DNA of 64,000 nucleotides, taken from assembly GCA_002305265.1 (NCBI GenBank), contig DBQP01000018.1, positions 95,575 through 159,574 of the forward strand, given 5' to 3'. This document shows, piece by piece, positions 25,453-33,757 of this stretch. How positions within the stretch are numbered: the stretch's first letter is position 1; every line of letters begins with the position of its first letter. Under the pieces are notes generated by a model that was not told where the DNA came from, did no database searches, and was given only the letters and a program-made list of their open reading frames with translations. This stretch comes from Prevotellaceae bacterium UBA1391 (GTDB lineage Bacteria > Bacteroidota > Bacteroidia > Bacteroidales > Bacteroidaceae). The translations under genes and the position numbers were made by a program.

Positions 25453-27612
25453 ATGATAACTTTTCCCTTCAAAAAAGGCGCGGCAGTCGTGCCCGCCTTC
25501 CTGACGTTCCTCACGCTCCAGGCACAAGCGCCCGCCGACAGCATCCGACTCGACGAAGTGCTCATCGTAGCCAAGAGCAAGGCACGGCAGGTGCACGAGC
25601 AGGCCTACGCGGTGAGCGTCGTCGACCTGAAGAAAAACTACCAAGCCGCCACACCCATGAACCGTATTCTGAACACCGTGACGAGCGTGCGCATCCGCGA
25701 AAACGGCGGCGTGGGCTCGCAGACGAACGTGGCCATGAACGGTTTCTCCGGCAATCAGGTGAGATTCTTCATCGACGGCATGCCGATGGACGCCTTCGGC
25801 GAGTCGTTCTCCATTGCCTCCCTGTCGGCCAACATGGCCGACCGCGTGGAAATCTACAAGGGCGTGCTGCCCGTCGGACTGGGTGCCGACGCACTGGGCG
25901 GCGCCGTCAACATCGTCACCCGTGGCGGCGCCAACTACCTCGACGCCACCTACAGCTTCGGCTCCTTCAACACCCACCGCGCCTCGCTGGCGGGCGCACT
26001 CACCCTCGCCAACGGCTTCACCGTGCGCGGCAGTGCCTTCCTCAACTATTCCAACAACGACTACAAGGTGAAGACCACCGTCGTCGACCTCCAGACCAAC
26101 CGCAAGACCGAAGACCAGTGGGTGCGCCGCTTCCACGACGACTACTTCTCGTCGGGCCTCAAACTGGAAGCCGGCCTCACCGGCAAGCGCTGGGCCGACT
26201 ATCTGCTGGCAGGCATCATCGTGTCCGGCAATGCCAACGACGTGCAGACGGGCGCCACCATGGATGCCGTCTACGGCGGCGTGAAGACCAGCTCGTGGTC
26301 CGTCATTCCCAGCATCAAATATCGGAAGCACAACCTCTTCACCCCCGGCCTGACGCTCCAGGCCTACGCCACCTACAACATCGTGAACACCCACAACGTC
26401 GACACGATGCAGCGCCGCTACAACTGGCTCGGCGACTGGATGGAAAGCACCACGGCGGGCGAGCGATCCCTCACCGACGCCCGCATCCGCCTGCGGCAGT
26501 GGCAGGGCAACGCCAACTTGAGCTACGTCGTCGACGACCACCACCAGTTCACCCTCACCCACACCCTCACCGCCGGACGCCGCCGCAGCAACGACCGCCG
26601 CCGTCTCGACGACGAGATGAACAACGTGCCGCAGCAGCTGACGAAGAACATCACGGCGCTGGGCTACCAGATACGCTACGCGCGCTGGAACGCGAGCCTC
26701 TTCGGCAAAAGCTACGCGCTCTACAGCTCCACCCACAAGAAGCTCGACATGTACACCGACCGCGAGCGCTGGGAAAAGCAGTCGAACCGCCAGCACAACA
26801 TCGGCTACGGCGCAGCTGCCACCTACTTCCTCCTGCCGCAGCTGCAGGTGAAACTCTCCGCCGAGCGGGCCTACCGCATGCCCGAAGTCGTCGAGATCTT
26901 CGGCGACGGACTCATCCAGCAGAGCAATCCCGACCTGCAGCCCGAGAAGAGCGACAACGTCAACCTCGGCCTGCTGCTCCAGCAACCCTTCGGACAGCAT
27001 CGCCTGACGGCCGAGGTGAACGGCATCTTCCGCAACACCGACGACTTCATCCTCAAGGGCGTAAGCCTGACGAGCAACCCCACCACCAGCTACGACAACA
27101 TCGGCCGCGTGCACACGCGCGGCATCGAGGTGAGCCTGGGCTACGCCTTCAGCAACGTCCTCAACGTCAACACCGGATACACCTACCAGAACATCAAGGA
27201 CCGCATGAAGTATTCGGAGAACGAGAGCTACGTGGGCGAGAGCCGCATCAAGAACGTCACCTACGGGCAGCGCCTGCCCAACATCCCCTATCAGTTTGCG
27301 TCGCTGCACGCCGACTACAACTTCCACAACGTGCTCCGCCGCGGCAACCGGCTCACGCTCAACTACGACCTCAGCTACACCCACGAGTATTTCCTCTCGT
27401 TCCCCGGACTGGGCGCCGTCTCCACCAAGAAGCTCATCCCGACGCAGACCTCGCACGACGTGTCCGTGGCCTACAGCATGCAGGGCGGCAGATACAGCGT
27501 GATGCTGGAGTGCACCAACCTCACCGACGAGCTGCTCTACGACAACTACCGCCTGCAAAAGCCGGGCCGCGCCTTCAACATGAAGTTCCGCTATTTCATC
27601 AACAAAGACTGA
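25453..27612 (+). CDS. TonB-dependent outer membrane receptor (siderophore/iron type)
   Basis: A 719-residue receptor: signal peptide (ending LTLQAQA), plug domain (about residues 25-155, with DEVLIVAKSKARQVHEQAYAVSVVD, NTVTSVRIRENGG and VEIYKGVLPVGLGADALGGAVNI) and a C-terminal beta-barrel ending in FNMKFRYFI. The start at 25453 opens the signal peptide 25 bp after the promoter. It heads an operon with a DUF4374 lipoprotein and a PepSY membrane protein, an arrangement seen in Bacteroidetes xenosiderophore or haem acquisition, so the ligand is probably a ferric chelate (inference). Confidence 0.92.
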   Translation: MITFPFKKGAAVVPAFLTFLTLQAQAPADSIRLDEVLIVAKSKARQVHEQAYAVSVVDLKKNYQAATPMNRILNTVTSVRIRENGGVGSQTNVAMNGFSGNQVRFFIDGMPMDAFGESFSIASLSANMADRVEIYKGVLPVGLGADALGGAVNIVTRGGANYLDATYSFGSFNTHRASLAGALTLANGFTVRGSAFLNYSNNDYKVKTTVVDLQTNRKTEDQWVRRFHDDYFSSGLKLEAGLTGKRWADYLLAGIIVSGNANDVQTGATMDAVYGGVKTSSWSVIPSIKYRKHNLFTPGLTLQAYATYNIVNTHNVDTMQRRYNWLGDWMESTTAGERSLTDARIRLRQWQGNANLSYVVDDHHQFTLTHTLTAGRRRSNDRRRLDDEMNNVPQQLTKNITALGYQIRYARWNASLFGKSYALYSSTHKKLDMYTDRERWEKQSNRQHNIGYGAAATYFLLPQLQVKLSAERAYRMPEVVEIFGDGLIQQSNPDLQPEKSDNVNLGLLLQQPFGQHRLTAEVNGIFRNTDDFILKGVSLTSNPTTSYDNIGRVHTRGIEVSLGYAFSNVLNVNTGYTYQNIKDRMKYSENESYVGESRIKNVTYGQRLPNIPYQFASLHADYNFHNVLRRGNRLTLNYDLSYTHEYFLSFPGLGAVSTKKLIPTQTSHDVSVAYSMQGGRYSVMLECTNLTDELLYDNYRLQKPGRAFNMKFRYFINKD

Positions 27613-27652
27613 CGCATCACCACATCAAAACATATAACAAGCAACAACGACT

Positions 27653-28882
27653 ATGACAAAGATGAACTCCTTCCTGGCCAAATCCGTGGCCGCACTGGCG
27701 CTGGCCGCCTCCTTCACCGCCTGCGAAAGCGATTCCGACTCACCCAAGGCAAGCAGCCAGAACGAAGCATACACCGTCTCGCTGGGCATCACCAGCAACG
27801 GCACCACCACTTATTACATCGTTTCCACCGACGACCTGATGAGTGACACCATCAACGCCGTCGGCAAAGGCATCGAGCAGAACGGCTACCACGACTACAT
27901 ACAGGGCCCCCACAGCGTCTTCTCCATCGGCGGACTGGGCGTGACCGACGTCACCACCATCCAGCGGAGCCAGAACGGACAGTTGGAAGAGGGCGGCAGC
28001 TTCATCTTTGACAACCGCATCGACGAGTTCCGTGCGGTCGACGACCAGACGATGCTCGGCCTTGAGGTGCCGGCCAACAGCGCCTCCGGACAGAACCTCA
28101 CGTTCTACACCGTCGACGCCCGCTCGGCCGAGATTCTCCAGAAGCACAAGTCGAACACCGTCGCTCCGCTCTCCGACAAGGAGTGGCCCAGCGTGACCGG
28201 CATGGAAATCAGCGGCGGCAAGGTCTACGTGGCCTACGTGCCGATGAACACGAACAACTATGCGACGCCCTACACCGACGAGTGCTACGTGGCCGTCTAC
28301 GACTATCCGTCGCTCAGCTTCCGCACGCTGATGACCGACACCCGCGTGGGCAATGCCGGCTCGTGGAACGCCTACAACGCTTTCCTCAAGGATGAGCAGG
28401 GCAATCTGTACGTCATGTCGAACTCAGCCCTCGCCAACGGTTTCTCGCAGGCCACGCGCAAGGCCGGTTTCCTGCGCATCGGAAGCGGCAAGACGACGTT
28501 CGACTCCGACTACTTCTTCGACTTCGAGGCTGTCAGCGGAGGCCTGAAGCCCGCCCACGTGCAGTATGTGGGCAACGGCAAGGTGTATGCCGAGGTGAGC
28601 ACGCTCAATCCGCAGACGGCATCCGACCGCTGGAGCGACCGCAGCCTGAAGTGCTGCATCATCGACCTCGTGAAGAAGACCGTCACCGACGTGGAGGGTA
28701 TTCCCGTGCACAACGGCAACGGCGGCCGCCGCTTCGCCGTGCTCGTAGAGGACGGTCAGGTCTACCACTGCATCGAGTCGGAGGGCAACTCCTACATCTA
28801 CCGCACCGACGTGGCGACGGCCAAGGCCGTGCGCGGCGCCAAGGTGGAGGCCACGTTCGTGGCCGGCATCTTCGGCATGTGA
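27653..28882 (+). CDS. DUF4374-domain surface or periplasmic lipoprotein
   Basis: A 409-residue protein with a lipoprotein signal (ends AASFTAC). The sequence forms a beta-propeller-like series of blades (for example TTYYIVSTDDLM, GPHSVFSIGGLGVTDVTTI, LTFYTVDARSAEI and AGFLRIGSGKTTFDSDYFF), matching the DUF4374 family. In Bacteroides the homologous XusB binds enterobactin at the surface beside its receptor XusA. It lies 40 bp after the receptor gene. Relation to XusB is by family and context, not by ligand evidence. Confidence 0.87.
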   Translation: MTKMNSFLAKSVAALALAASFTACESDSDSPKASSQNEAYTVSLGITSNGTTTYYIVSTDDLMSDTINAVGKGIEQNGYHDYIQGPHSVFSIGGLGVTDVTTIQRSQNGQLEEGGSFIFDNRIDEFRAVDDQTMLGLEVPANSASGQNLTFYTVDARSAEILQKHKSNTVAPLSDKEWPSVTGMEISGGKVYVAYVPMNTNNYATPYTDECYVAVYDYPSLSFRTLMTDTRVGNAGSWNAYNAFLKDEQGNLYVMSNSALANGFSQATRKAGFLRIGSGKTTFDSDYFFDFEAVSGGLKPAHVQYVGNGKVYAEVSTLNPQTASDRWSDRSLKCCIIDLVKKTVTDVEGIPVHNGNGGRRFAVLVEDGQVYHCIESEGNSYIYRTDVATAKAVRGAKVEATFVAGIFGM

Positions 28883-28960
28883 TGTCCGCGGCGCACACGT
28901 CGCCCCGCAGGGAGGCAAACCGTCTCCTGGGGCCGCGCGCCCGACTGCGAACCTTCCCGT

Positions 28961-28987
28961 GTGGAGCCACAGCCGATGTGGCTCCAC
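28961..28987 (+). terminator. Intercistronic hairpin before the PepSY gene
   Basis: A perfect 11-bp stem, GTGGAGCCACA and TGTGGCTCCAC, with loop GCCGA lies 30 bp before the PepSY start codon. There is no T-run, so it may be an mRNA-stability or attenuation element rather than a terminator. Confidence 0.6.
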
Positions 28988-29016
28988 AACCCGTTGAATG
29001 AACACAACAGAACGCT

Positions 29017-30216
29017 ATGACGCAAAAAATGAAGAAACTGGCCCACCAGCTCCACCTCGTGCTCGGCCTCGCCTCCGGCCTCGTCGTGATGGTCGTATGT
29101 CTCACCGGCGCCGTCTGCCTCTTCGACGACGAGCTGACCGACGCTTTCGAGCCGTGGCGCAAGGTCCCCATCAAGGCGCGCCCACAGATGGGCCCCGAGC
29201 GCCTGATGACCATCGCCAGCGCCCACACGGGCCTGCAGCAGCCGTCGAGCGTGACGGTAGGCCCCGACGGACGTGCGGCGCAGGTGGCATTCGCCAGCTG
29301 GGGCGGCCCGCGCACCACGGTCTTCCTCAACCCCTACGACGGCCGCGTGACGGGCGTCGTGCAGCAGGAGGCCGACGAGAAATCCTTCTTCGAGTTCATG
29401 ATGGACGGCCATCGCCGGCTGTGGCTGCCGCGCGAGGTAGGCGGCAAGGTCGTGAGCTACGCCACGCTGCTTTTCCTCGTCACGCTCCTCACGGGCCTGC
29501 TGCTGTGGCTGCCGCGGAAACTGAGCCGCACGACCCTGCGCAACGGGCTGACGCTGAAGCGCGGCGCCAATGCGCGTCGACGGCTGTTCGACCTCCACAA
29601 CGTGCTCGGCTTCTACGTCCTGCTGCCCCTCATCGTGGCCTCGTTCACCGGTCTGATCTTCGGCCTCCCGTGGTTCAGCCGGTCGGTCTACTGGCTTACG
29701 TCGGGCGGCGGAGAGATGAAGCCCTACGTCTTGCCGCCCTCCACACCGCCGTCCACGCCCACGGGCGCCGCATCGCCCGACCTCCTGTTTGCCAAGATTC
29801 TGGCCGAGAGCCCCGACGCCGAGCAACTCTATCTGGCGCTGCCCGCCGACTCGGCCGGCTGCTACCGCGTGAGCGTCGTGCACCAGATGGGCTCCTACTA
29901 CAAGCAGGACAACCTCTTCTTCGACCAATACACGCTGCGCGAGCTGTCGGGCAGCGGACCCTGGGCCGGACGCTACCGCGACGGGACATTCGCCGACAAG
30001 GCGATGCACGCCGCGCTCGACTTCCACGAAGGCCGCGTGCTGGGCCTCTTTGGGCGCATCCTCATGTTCTGGGCCGCGCTCATCGGCGCCTCGTTGCCCG
30101 TCACGGGATTTCTGATGTGGCGCAAGCGCCGCGCAGCCCGGCAGGCGGCTCCGTCCCGCCCCATCCCCGCCGCAGCAGCGCAGGCGCGACGCACAGAAAC
30201 GCCCCACGGCCGCTGA
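29017..30216 (+). CDS. PepSY-associated transmembrane protein (putative ferric-siderophore reductase type)
   Basis: A 399-residue inner-membrane protein with a typical four-helix PepSY_TM layout: an N-terminal helix (LVLGLASGLVVMVVCLTGAVCLF), a periplasmic PepSY-like region, a helix near 150 (LLFLVTLLTGLLLWLP) followed by the conserved LFDLHNVLGFYVLLPLIVASFTGLIF, and a C-terminal helix (ILMFWAALIGASLPVTGFLMW). The paired His residues in KLAHQLHL and DLHN are plausible haem ligands. In Bacteroides the third gene of such operons (XusC) is implicated in iron release from the siderophore. The C-terminus is Arg/Pro-rich. Confidence 0.88.
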   Translation: MTQKMKKLAHQLHLVLGLASGLVVMVVCLTGAVCLFDDELTDAFEPWRKVPIKARPQMGPERLMTIASAHTGLQQPSSVTVGPDGRAAQVAFASWGGPRTTVFLNPYDGRVTGVVQQEADEKSFFEFMMDGHRRLWLPREVGGKVVSYATLLFLVTLLTGLLLWLPRKLSRTTLRNGLTLKRGANARRRLFDLHNVLGFYVLLPLIVASFTGLIFGLPWFSRSVYWLTSGGGEMKPYVLPPSTPPSTPTGAASPDLLFAKILAESPDAEQLYLALPADSAGCYRVSVVHQMGSYYKQDNLFFDQYTLRELSGSGPWAGRYRDGTFADKAMHAALDFHEGRVLGLFGRILMFWAALIGASLPVTGFLMWRKRRAARQAAPSRPIPAAAAQARRTETPHGR

Positions 30217-30270
30217 TTCGGCCGCAGCCGCGCCCACAGGCCGCCCGCCCCCGCATGCGAACAAAATCAG

Positions 30271-30310
30271 ACGGACGCCGTCGTTCCTCGGAACAGCTGC
30301 GTCCGTTTTC
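30271..30310 (+). terminator. Terminator of the TonB receptor operon
   Basis: ACGGACGC (30271-30278) pairs with GCGTCCGT (30299-30306), and TTTC follows. It lies 55 bp after the PepSY stop codon. Confidence 0.75.
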
Positions 30311-30335
30311 GTCGCTTCCTGCGTGCCTTTCCGCA

Positions 30336-30413
30336 CGAAGGCCTTCGCGCAGCAAAACGAAGGCCTTCGTTTTCCCTTTCGAGCGCACTCGTTTTTTTCT
30401 GCACATGCGCGTG
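30336..30413. repeat. 22-bp-period palindromic array E (3 cores plus one decayed)
   Basis: Cores start at 30336, 30358 and 30380: CGAAGGCCTTCG, CGAAGGCCTTCG and CGAGCGCACTCG. The in-phase position 30402 holds CACATGCGCGTG, still nearly palindromic. The array is 30 bp beyond the operon terminator. From 30414 to 30590 nothing else is recognised. Confidence 0.92.
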
Positions 30414-30594
30414 CGCGACAGCCTCCCTACGCCCTGCCGCACAAAAGGACAACCCGTCTCTCGTGCCGGCGCACCTGTCCGCCCCCACAGAGGCGCGGAT
30501 GCTTCGATGCCGCCACACCGCGGAAGGTAGACACAGCTGCGCTTCGCGGGTTACATCTTTCGCGATACATGTTAACCAATGTTTAAATCCGCCC

Positions 30595-30672
30595 TATCGC
30601 GCGCGATGATTCATAATCAAAGTTAAACGCCAATTCTATCGCTTGCGATACTAAAAATTTGTCGTACCTTTG
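30595..30672 (+). promoter_or_regulatory. Glutathione peroxidase promoter with two candidate operators
   Basis: The promoter is TTG at 30643-30645, a 19-bp spacer and TACCTTTG at 30665-30672. The palindrome TATCGCTTGCGATA (30637-30650) overlaps the -33 element. A second version, TATCGCGCGCGATG (30595-30608), starts exactly 42 bp upstream, four helical turns. They are natural candidate sites for the MarR/OhrR-type regulator encoded two genes downstream. Confidence 0.72.
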
Positions 30673-30747
30673 CAGTGTCAAAAACAAAAGGACATCGACC
30701 CAACATCTCGAAACGACATCCAAACAACAAAAAATACAGCAAAGAAC

Positions 30748-31227
30748 ATGGCAAAGATCCACACATTCACAGCACTTACCAACAAAGGAAAGGAGCTCGA
30801 CTTCGCCCAGTTTGAGGGCAAGGTGCTCCTCATCGTCAACACCGCCAGCAAATGCGGCTTCACGCCGCAGTTTGCCGGACTGGAGCAGCTGAACGCCAAG
30901 TACCGCGACCGCGGCCTCGTGGTCATCGGATTTCCCTGCAACCAGTTTGCGGCGCAGGACCCGGGCAGCGACGAGGAAATCAGCGAGTTCTGCCAGGTCA
31001 ACTATGGCGTGACGTTCCAGATGATGAAGAAGGTGAAAGTGAACGGCGACGACGCCGAACCCATCTTCCGGTATCTCAAGGAGGAGACCGGCGGCCTGCT
31101 GGGCAAGAGCATCAAATGGAACTTCACGAAATTCCTCGTCTCCCGCGACGGTCAGGAGATCAAGCGCTTCGCCCCCACCACCTCGCCCGAGAAACTGGAA
31201 GAAGACATCGAGCGCCTGCTGGGCTGA
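30748..31227 (+). CDS. Glutathione peroxidase family thiol peroxidase
   Basis: A 159-residue peroxidase with the peroxidatic Cys at C36 (NTASKCGFTPQF), the FPCNQF motif (Q66) and KWNFTKFLV (W124, N125), so the Cys-Gln-Trp-Asn tetrad is complete. As in most bacteria the active residue is Cys, and thioredoxin is the likely reductant. C64 in FPCNQF and a Cys near residue 82 may act in resolution. The ATG at 30748 is preferred since upstream codons lie in the leader. It probably reduces organic hydroperoxides, which fits the OhrR-like regulator that follows. Confidence 0.95.
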   Translation: MAKIHTFTALTNKGKELDFAQFEGKVLLIVNTASKCGFTPQFAGLEQLNAKYRDRGLVVIGFPCNQFAAQDPGSDEEISEFCQVNYGVTFQMMKKVKVNGDDAEPIFRYLKEETGGLLGKSIKWNFTKFLVSRDGQEIKRFAPTTSPEKLEEDIERLLG

Positions 31228-31256
31228 CAACGGCTGGCCCGCACGCGAAAGGCACG

Positions 31257-31281
31257 ACCCGGAGTAGACCCTACTTCGGGC
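31257..31281 (+). terminator. Hairpin between the peroxidase and MarR genes
   Basis: CCCGGAGTAG pairs with CTACTTCGGG with one G-U pair and a very short loop. There is no T-run. It may be a partial terminator or processing site. Confidence 0.55.
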
Positions 31282-31350
31282 CGAACGCGATGCCCTTACA
31301 GGCAGGCGGCTGCGGCCCCCAAAAACACGAAAAGATAAAAAACGAACATC

Positions 31351-31803
31351 ATGGCATACGAACAGCTTTTGCTGGAACATCAGTTGTGTTTCAGACTCTA
31401 CACGGCCAGCCGACTGACGGTGCAGGCCTACGAACCCTTCCTGCGCGAGCTGGACATCACCTACACACAGTATCTGGCGCTGCTGGTGCTGTGGGAAAAA
31501 GACGAGCAGCCCATCAACGACATCGGCAAGCGGCTGCGGCTCGGCATCAACACGACTTCTCCGCTCATCAAGCGCATGGAGAAGCTCGGACTCGTGGCGC
31601 GCCGCGGCAACGACGAGGACAAGCGGCAGCAGGTGGTCTTCCTCACCGAGAAGGGAAAGGCCATGCAGCAGAAGGCCGCCACGATACCCAGCTGCATGGG
31701 TGAGCTGATGGAAGGTTGCGGCGTCGACGGAGAAGAATTCGTCAAGATCGCGCCGATACTCGACGACTACATCGCCAAACTGGAGCAGCGGCAAGACCGC
31801 TGA
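31351..31803 (+). CDS. MarR-family regulator, OhrR-like peroxide sensor
   Basis: A 150-residue winged-helix repressor. The N-terminal LLLEHQLCFRLYTASR has the reactive Cys (C13) in the position of the organic-hydroperoxide sensor Cys of OhrR. The DNA-binding region is INDIGKRLRLGINTTSPLIKRMEKLGLVARRGNDEDKRQQVVFLTEKG, with the wing at DEDKRQ. Neighbouring glutathione peroxidase and the TATCGCnnGCGATA palindromes in its promoter suggest peroxide-controlled autoregulation (inference). Confidence 0.9.
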   Translation: MAYEQLLLEHQLCFRLYTASRLTVQAYEPFLRELDITYTQYLALLVLWEKDEQPINDIGKRLRLGINTTSPLIKRMEKLGLVARRGNDEDKRQQVVFLTEKGKAMQQKAATIPSCMGELMEGCGVDGEEFVKIAPILDDYIAKLEQRQDR

Positions 31804-31889
31804 TGGCCACGAGGCCTCGTGCCACCCTCTGGGCAGCAGCGTCCGGCGGATGGCATCGGAAACGCGAGATGGCCACATCGGCAACAACA

Positions 31890-31958
31890 AATGCCGCGCC
31901 AGCAGCGCAACCACGAAGAGGGGAAAGCCCCTCCGGATGGCGCTGCCGGCGCGGCATT
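31890..31958. terminator. Bidirectional terminator between convergent genes
   Basis: A 19-bp stem with one mismatch, arms 31890-31908 and 31940-31958, each containing ATGCCGCGCC or its complement. An inner AGGGG/CCCCT hairpin sits in the loop. It separates the MarR gene (+) from the metallo-hydrolase gene (-). Confidence 0.85.
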
Positions 31959-31965
31959 CGTGCAT

Positions 31966-32601
31966 TTACGCCAGGCGCAGGCAATAGCCGTGGCCCACAG
32001 CCACAAACTGGGGATGCAGCGCGAGCAGGCGCTGCTTCATCAGCTCCAAATGATGCGCGTCGGGGATGCTTTGGAGCGGTAGCGACTCCACCGCCGACTG
32101 CCATTGCGCCGGCTGGGTCAGCCCCTCGGCCAGCCCAAAACTGAGCATGAGGTCTGCGCTGAAGAGGATGCCCCGCTGCTGCTCATAGAAGAGACAACCG
32201 TTCTGCAGGTGCACCTCCGACGGATAGTCGACGACCTCGAGGGTGAAATCTGCCGCCTCGATGCAGTCTCCACCCTTCACCGTGCGAATCGGGCCAGTGT
32301 AGCCAAACCCATGGAGCTCACGGGCCGTCAGCTCGGAGCACACCACCACGGCCTCGGGCCACGCCGCATGCAGGAGATGGACGCCGCCGCACTCGTCCGA
32401 CTCGGTGTGCGACACGAGTATCCACGACAGCGGCCGACTGCCCAAAATGGCCTTGATCTGCGGGATGATGGCCGCTGCCTGCTGCACGGTTCCCGTGGAC
32501 ATCAGCATCGGTTGCTCGCAGTCGAGCAGATACTGATGAAGGGTGAAATTCATGAAATCGAGTGTCTGTGTGAACTGATGTAGGTTTTCTGCTATCTTCA
32601 T
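31966..32601 (-). CDS. Metallo-beta-lactamase-fold protein, flavodiiron (ODP)-type domain without flavodoxin
   Basis: A 211-residue cytosolic protein. The motif ILVSHTESDECGG gives H65, E67 and D69 of an HxExD diiron site as in the oxygen-binding domain of flavodiiron proteins; the position after D69 is Glu rather than the usual His or Asp. Further ligands may be in YPSEVHLQN, FSADLML and VGHG. No flavodoxin domain is fused, unlike classical FprA. It might reduce O2 or NO with a separate redox partner, or be a hydrolase; this is not decidable here. It is divergent from an AraC regulator. The start MKIAENLHQ at 32601 follows the -7 box at 32626-32633. Confidence 0.8.
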   Translation of the reverse strand: MKIAENLHQFTQTLDFMNFTLHQYLLDCEQPMLMSTGTVQQAAAIIPQIKAILGSRPLSWILVSHTESDECGGVHLLHAAWPEAVVVCSELTARELHGFGYTGPIRTVKGGDCIEAADFTLEVVDYPSEVHLQNGCLFYEQQRGILFSADLMLSFGLAEGLTQPAQWQSAVESLPLQSIPDAHHLELMKQRLLALHPQFVAVGHGYCLRLA

Positions 32602-32625
32602 GACGATGGGGGTTGATTTTGCATG

Positions 32626-32718
32626 CAAAGTTAGCACTTTCGGGCAACACCCTCCCTTTCAGAAACAGAAAGAAAATGTTTAAAATCGGAACAAACTGGG
32701 AGAAAAGCATTACCTTTG
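32626..32718. promoter_or_regulatory. Divergent promoters of the metallo-hydrolase and AraC genes
   Basis: Minus strand: CAAAGTTA at 32626-32633, which is TAACTTTG on the coding strand. Plus strand: TACCTTTG at 32711-32718, only 12 bp before the ATG at 32730, so the AraC message may be nearly leaderless if that start is right. Confidence 0.6.
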
Positions 32719-32729
32719 GACAAAAAGAG

Positions 32730-33569
32730 ATGGAGCAGGACTTTACACATGAGACAACAGACCTCGGCGGGTTTCTGCACCCGTATAGTGGTGAACGAGG
32801 TGCTATCATCCGGGTGCTACGGGGTAGCGCGAACGTGACGATGGCACTGGAAAGCAAAGAGTTGCGCGCTGGCGACGAGGTATTTCTGCTGCCGCGCCTT
32901 CCTTTTTGCGTGCTGGAGAGAAGCGCTGACTTCCAGGCAGAGATGATCCGATTCCACGAGCGAATCTATCGGGAGGCGCGGCATGGACTATCGCCACAAC
33001 TGGAAATGCACCTCAGACAGAGCAACCTCCACCACCATCACCGCGGCGACAGCCATGAGGAGAATTTCCAGTCATTCATGTCTATGGCGAAGACCATCGC
33101 CACGGAACGTGACAACGAGCATGTGGGCCTGATGCAGACGGCATTTCTGAAAATCTATCTGCTGTATCTGTTCGACAAGTGTCAAGGGAAGTGGACGCGA
33201 CGGCAGGCGGCGCCGGCCACGCTGCAATACGAGCGTTTCTACAAGTTCATGGACCTGCTGGACATCCATTGCCGCAGGGAGCACACGGTGGCGTTCTATG
33301 CCTCTGCGCTGGCCATCTCGCCTCGCTATCTCAGCATGATCGTTCACGACGTCACGGCCTTCAGCTCCGCCAAGGACGTCATCGACCAGCGAAGAATCCT
33401 TGAGATCAAGTCGCTCCTGACGCATACGGCGCAGAGCCAACAGCAGATAGCCTCGGAAATGCATTGCCCCGACGTGTCTTATCTCGGCCGCTACTTCCGC
33501 CGACATACCGGCCTGACTCCATCGCAATACAGAAACCAAGCGATGGCTACCGCCTCGACGGCACAATGA
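32730..33569 (+). CDS. AraC-family transcriptional regulator
   Basis: About 279 residues. The N-terminal cupin-like sensor domain contains SGERGAIIRVLRGSANVTMALESKELRAGDEVFLLPR, and the C-terminal double helix-turn-helix (about the last 100 residues) contains LAISPRYLSMIVHD and the second HTH with YLGRYFRRHTGLTPSQYRNQ. An in-frame ATG at 32676 would add 18 residues; 32730 is preferred because the -7 box at 32711 lies between them. The effector is unknown. The divergent metallo-hydrolase gene is the obvious target (inference). Confidence 0.88.
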   Translation: MEQDFTHETTDLGGFLHPYSGERGAIIRVLRGSANVTMALESKELRAGDEVFLLPRLPFCVLERSADFQAEMIRFHERIYREARHGLSPQLEMHLRQSNLHHHHRGDSHEENFQSFMSMAKTIATERDNEHVGLMQTAFLKIYLLYLFDKCQGKWTRRQAAPATLQYERFYKFMDLLDIHCRREHTVAFYASALAISPRYLSMIVHDVTAFSSAKDVIDQRRILEIKSLLTHTAQSQQQIASEMHCPDVSYLGRYFRRHTGLTPSQYRNQAMATASTAQ

Positions 33570-33613
33570 CAGTTGCGAGCTGCCGAGCGCCCGCGTGCAG
33601 CAGCCACCCCAAT

Positions 33614-33724
33614 GGAGCACGCCCACACGAAACGGCGAGCCCGACCCCGCATGGAGTCGAGCCCGCCGTTGCATGGAGTGGAGTCCCTCCCCGTATGGCG
33701 TTTTGCCGCTCATACGTGGAGGGG
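33614..33724. repeat. 22-bp-period array merging into a bidirectional terminator
   Basis: Blocks with CGAGCCCG...GCATGGAGT start at 33636 and 33658, with related blocks at 33614 and 33680, all 22 bp apart. The last block forms the 5' arm of a hairpin, CCCTCCCCGTATG (33685-33697) with CATACGTGGAGGGG (33711-33724). That hairpin lies between the convergent AraC gene and B12 operon, so the terminator seems to be built from array units. Confidence 0.8.
33684..33724. terminator. Terminator between the AraC gene and the B12 operon
   Basis: An imperfect 13-bp stem (arms 33685-33697 and 33711-33724) with GCGTTTTGC in the loop, followed by CTTCTGTTG. It is 34 bp beyond the stop codon of the last B12-operon gene. 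Confidence 0.8.
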
Positions 33725-33757
33725 CTTCTGTTGATTGGGTAGATGTGAGTCTGGTAT

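Noticed and set aside
25381..27558. Long minus-strand open frame of about 725 codons opposite the TonB receptor
   Set aside because: It is Val/Gly/Ala/His-rich shadow translation of a G+C-rich gene. The + strand product has a clear signal peptide, plug and barrel.
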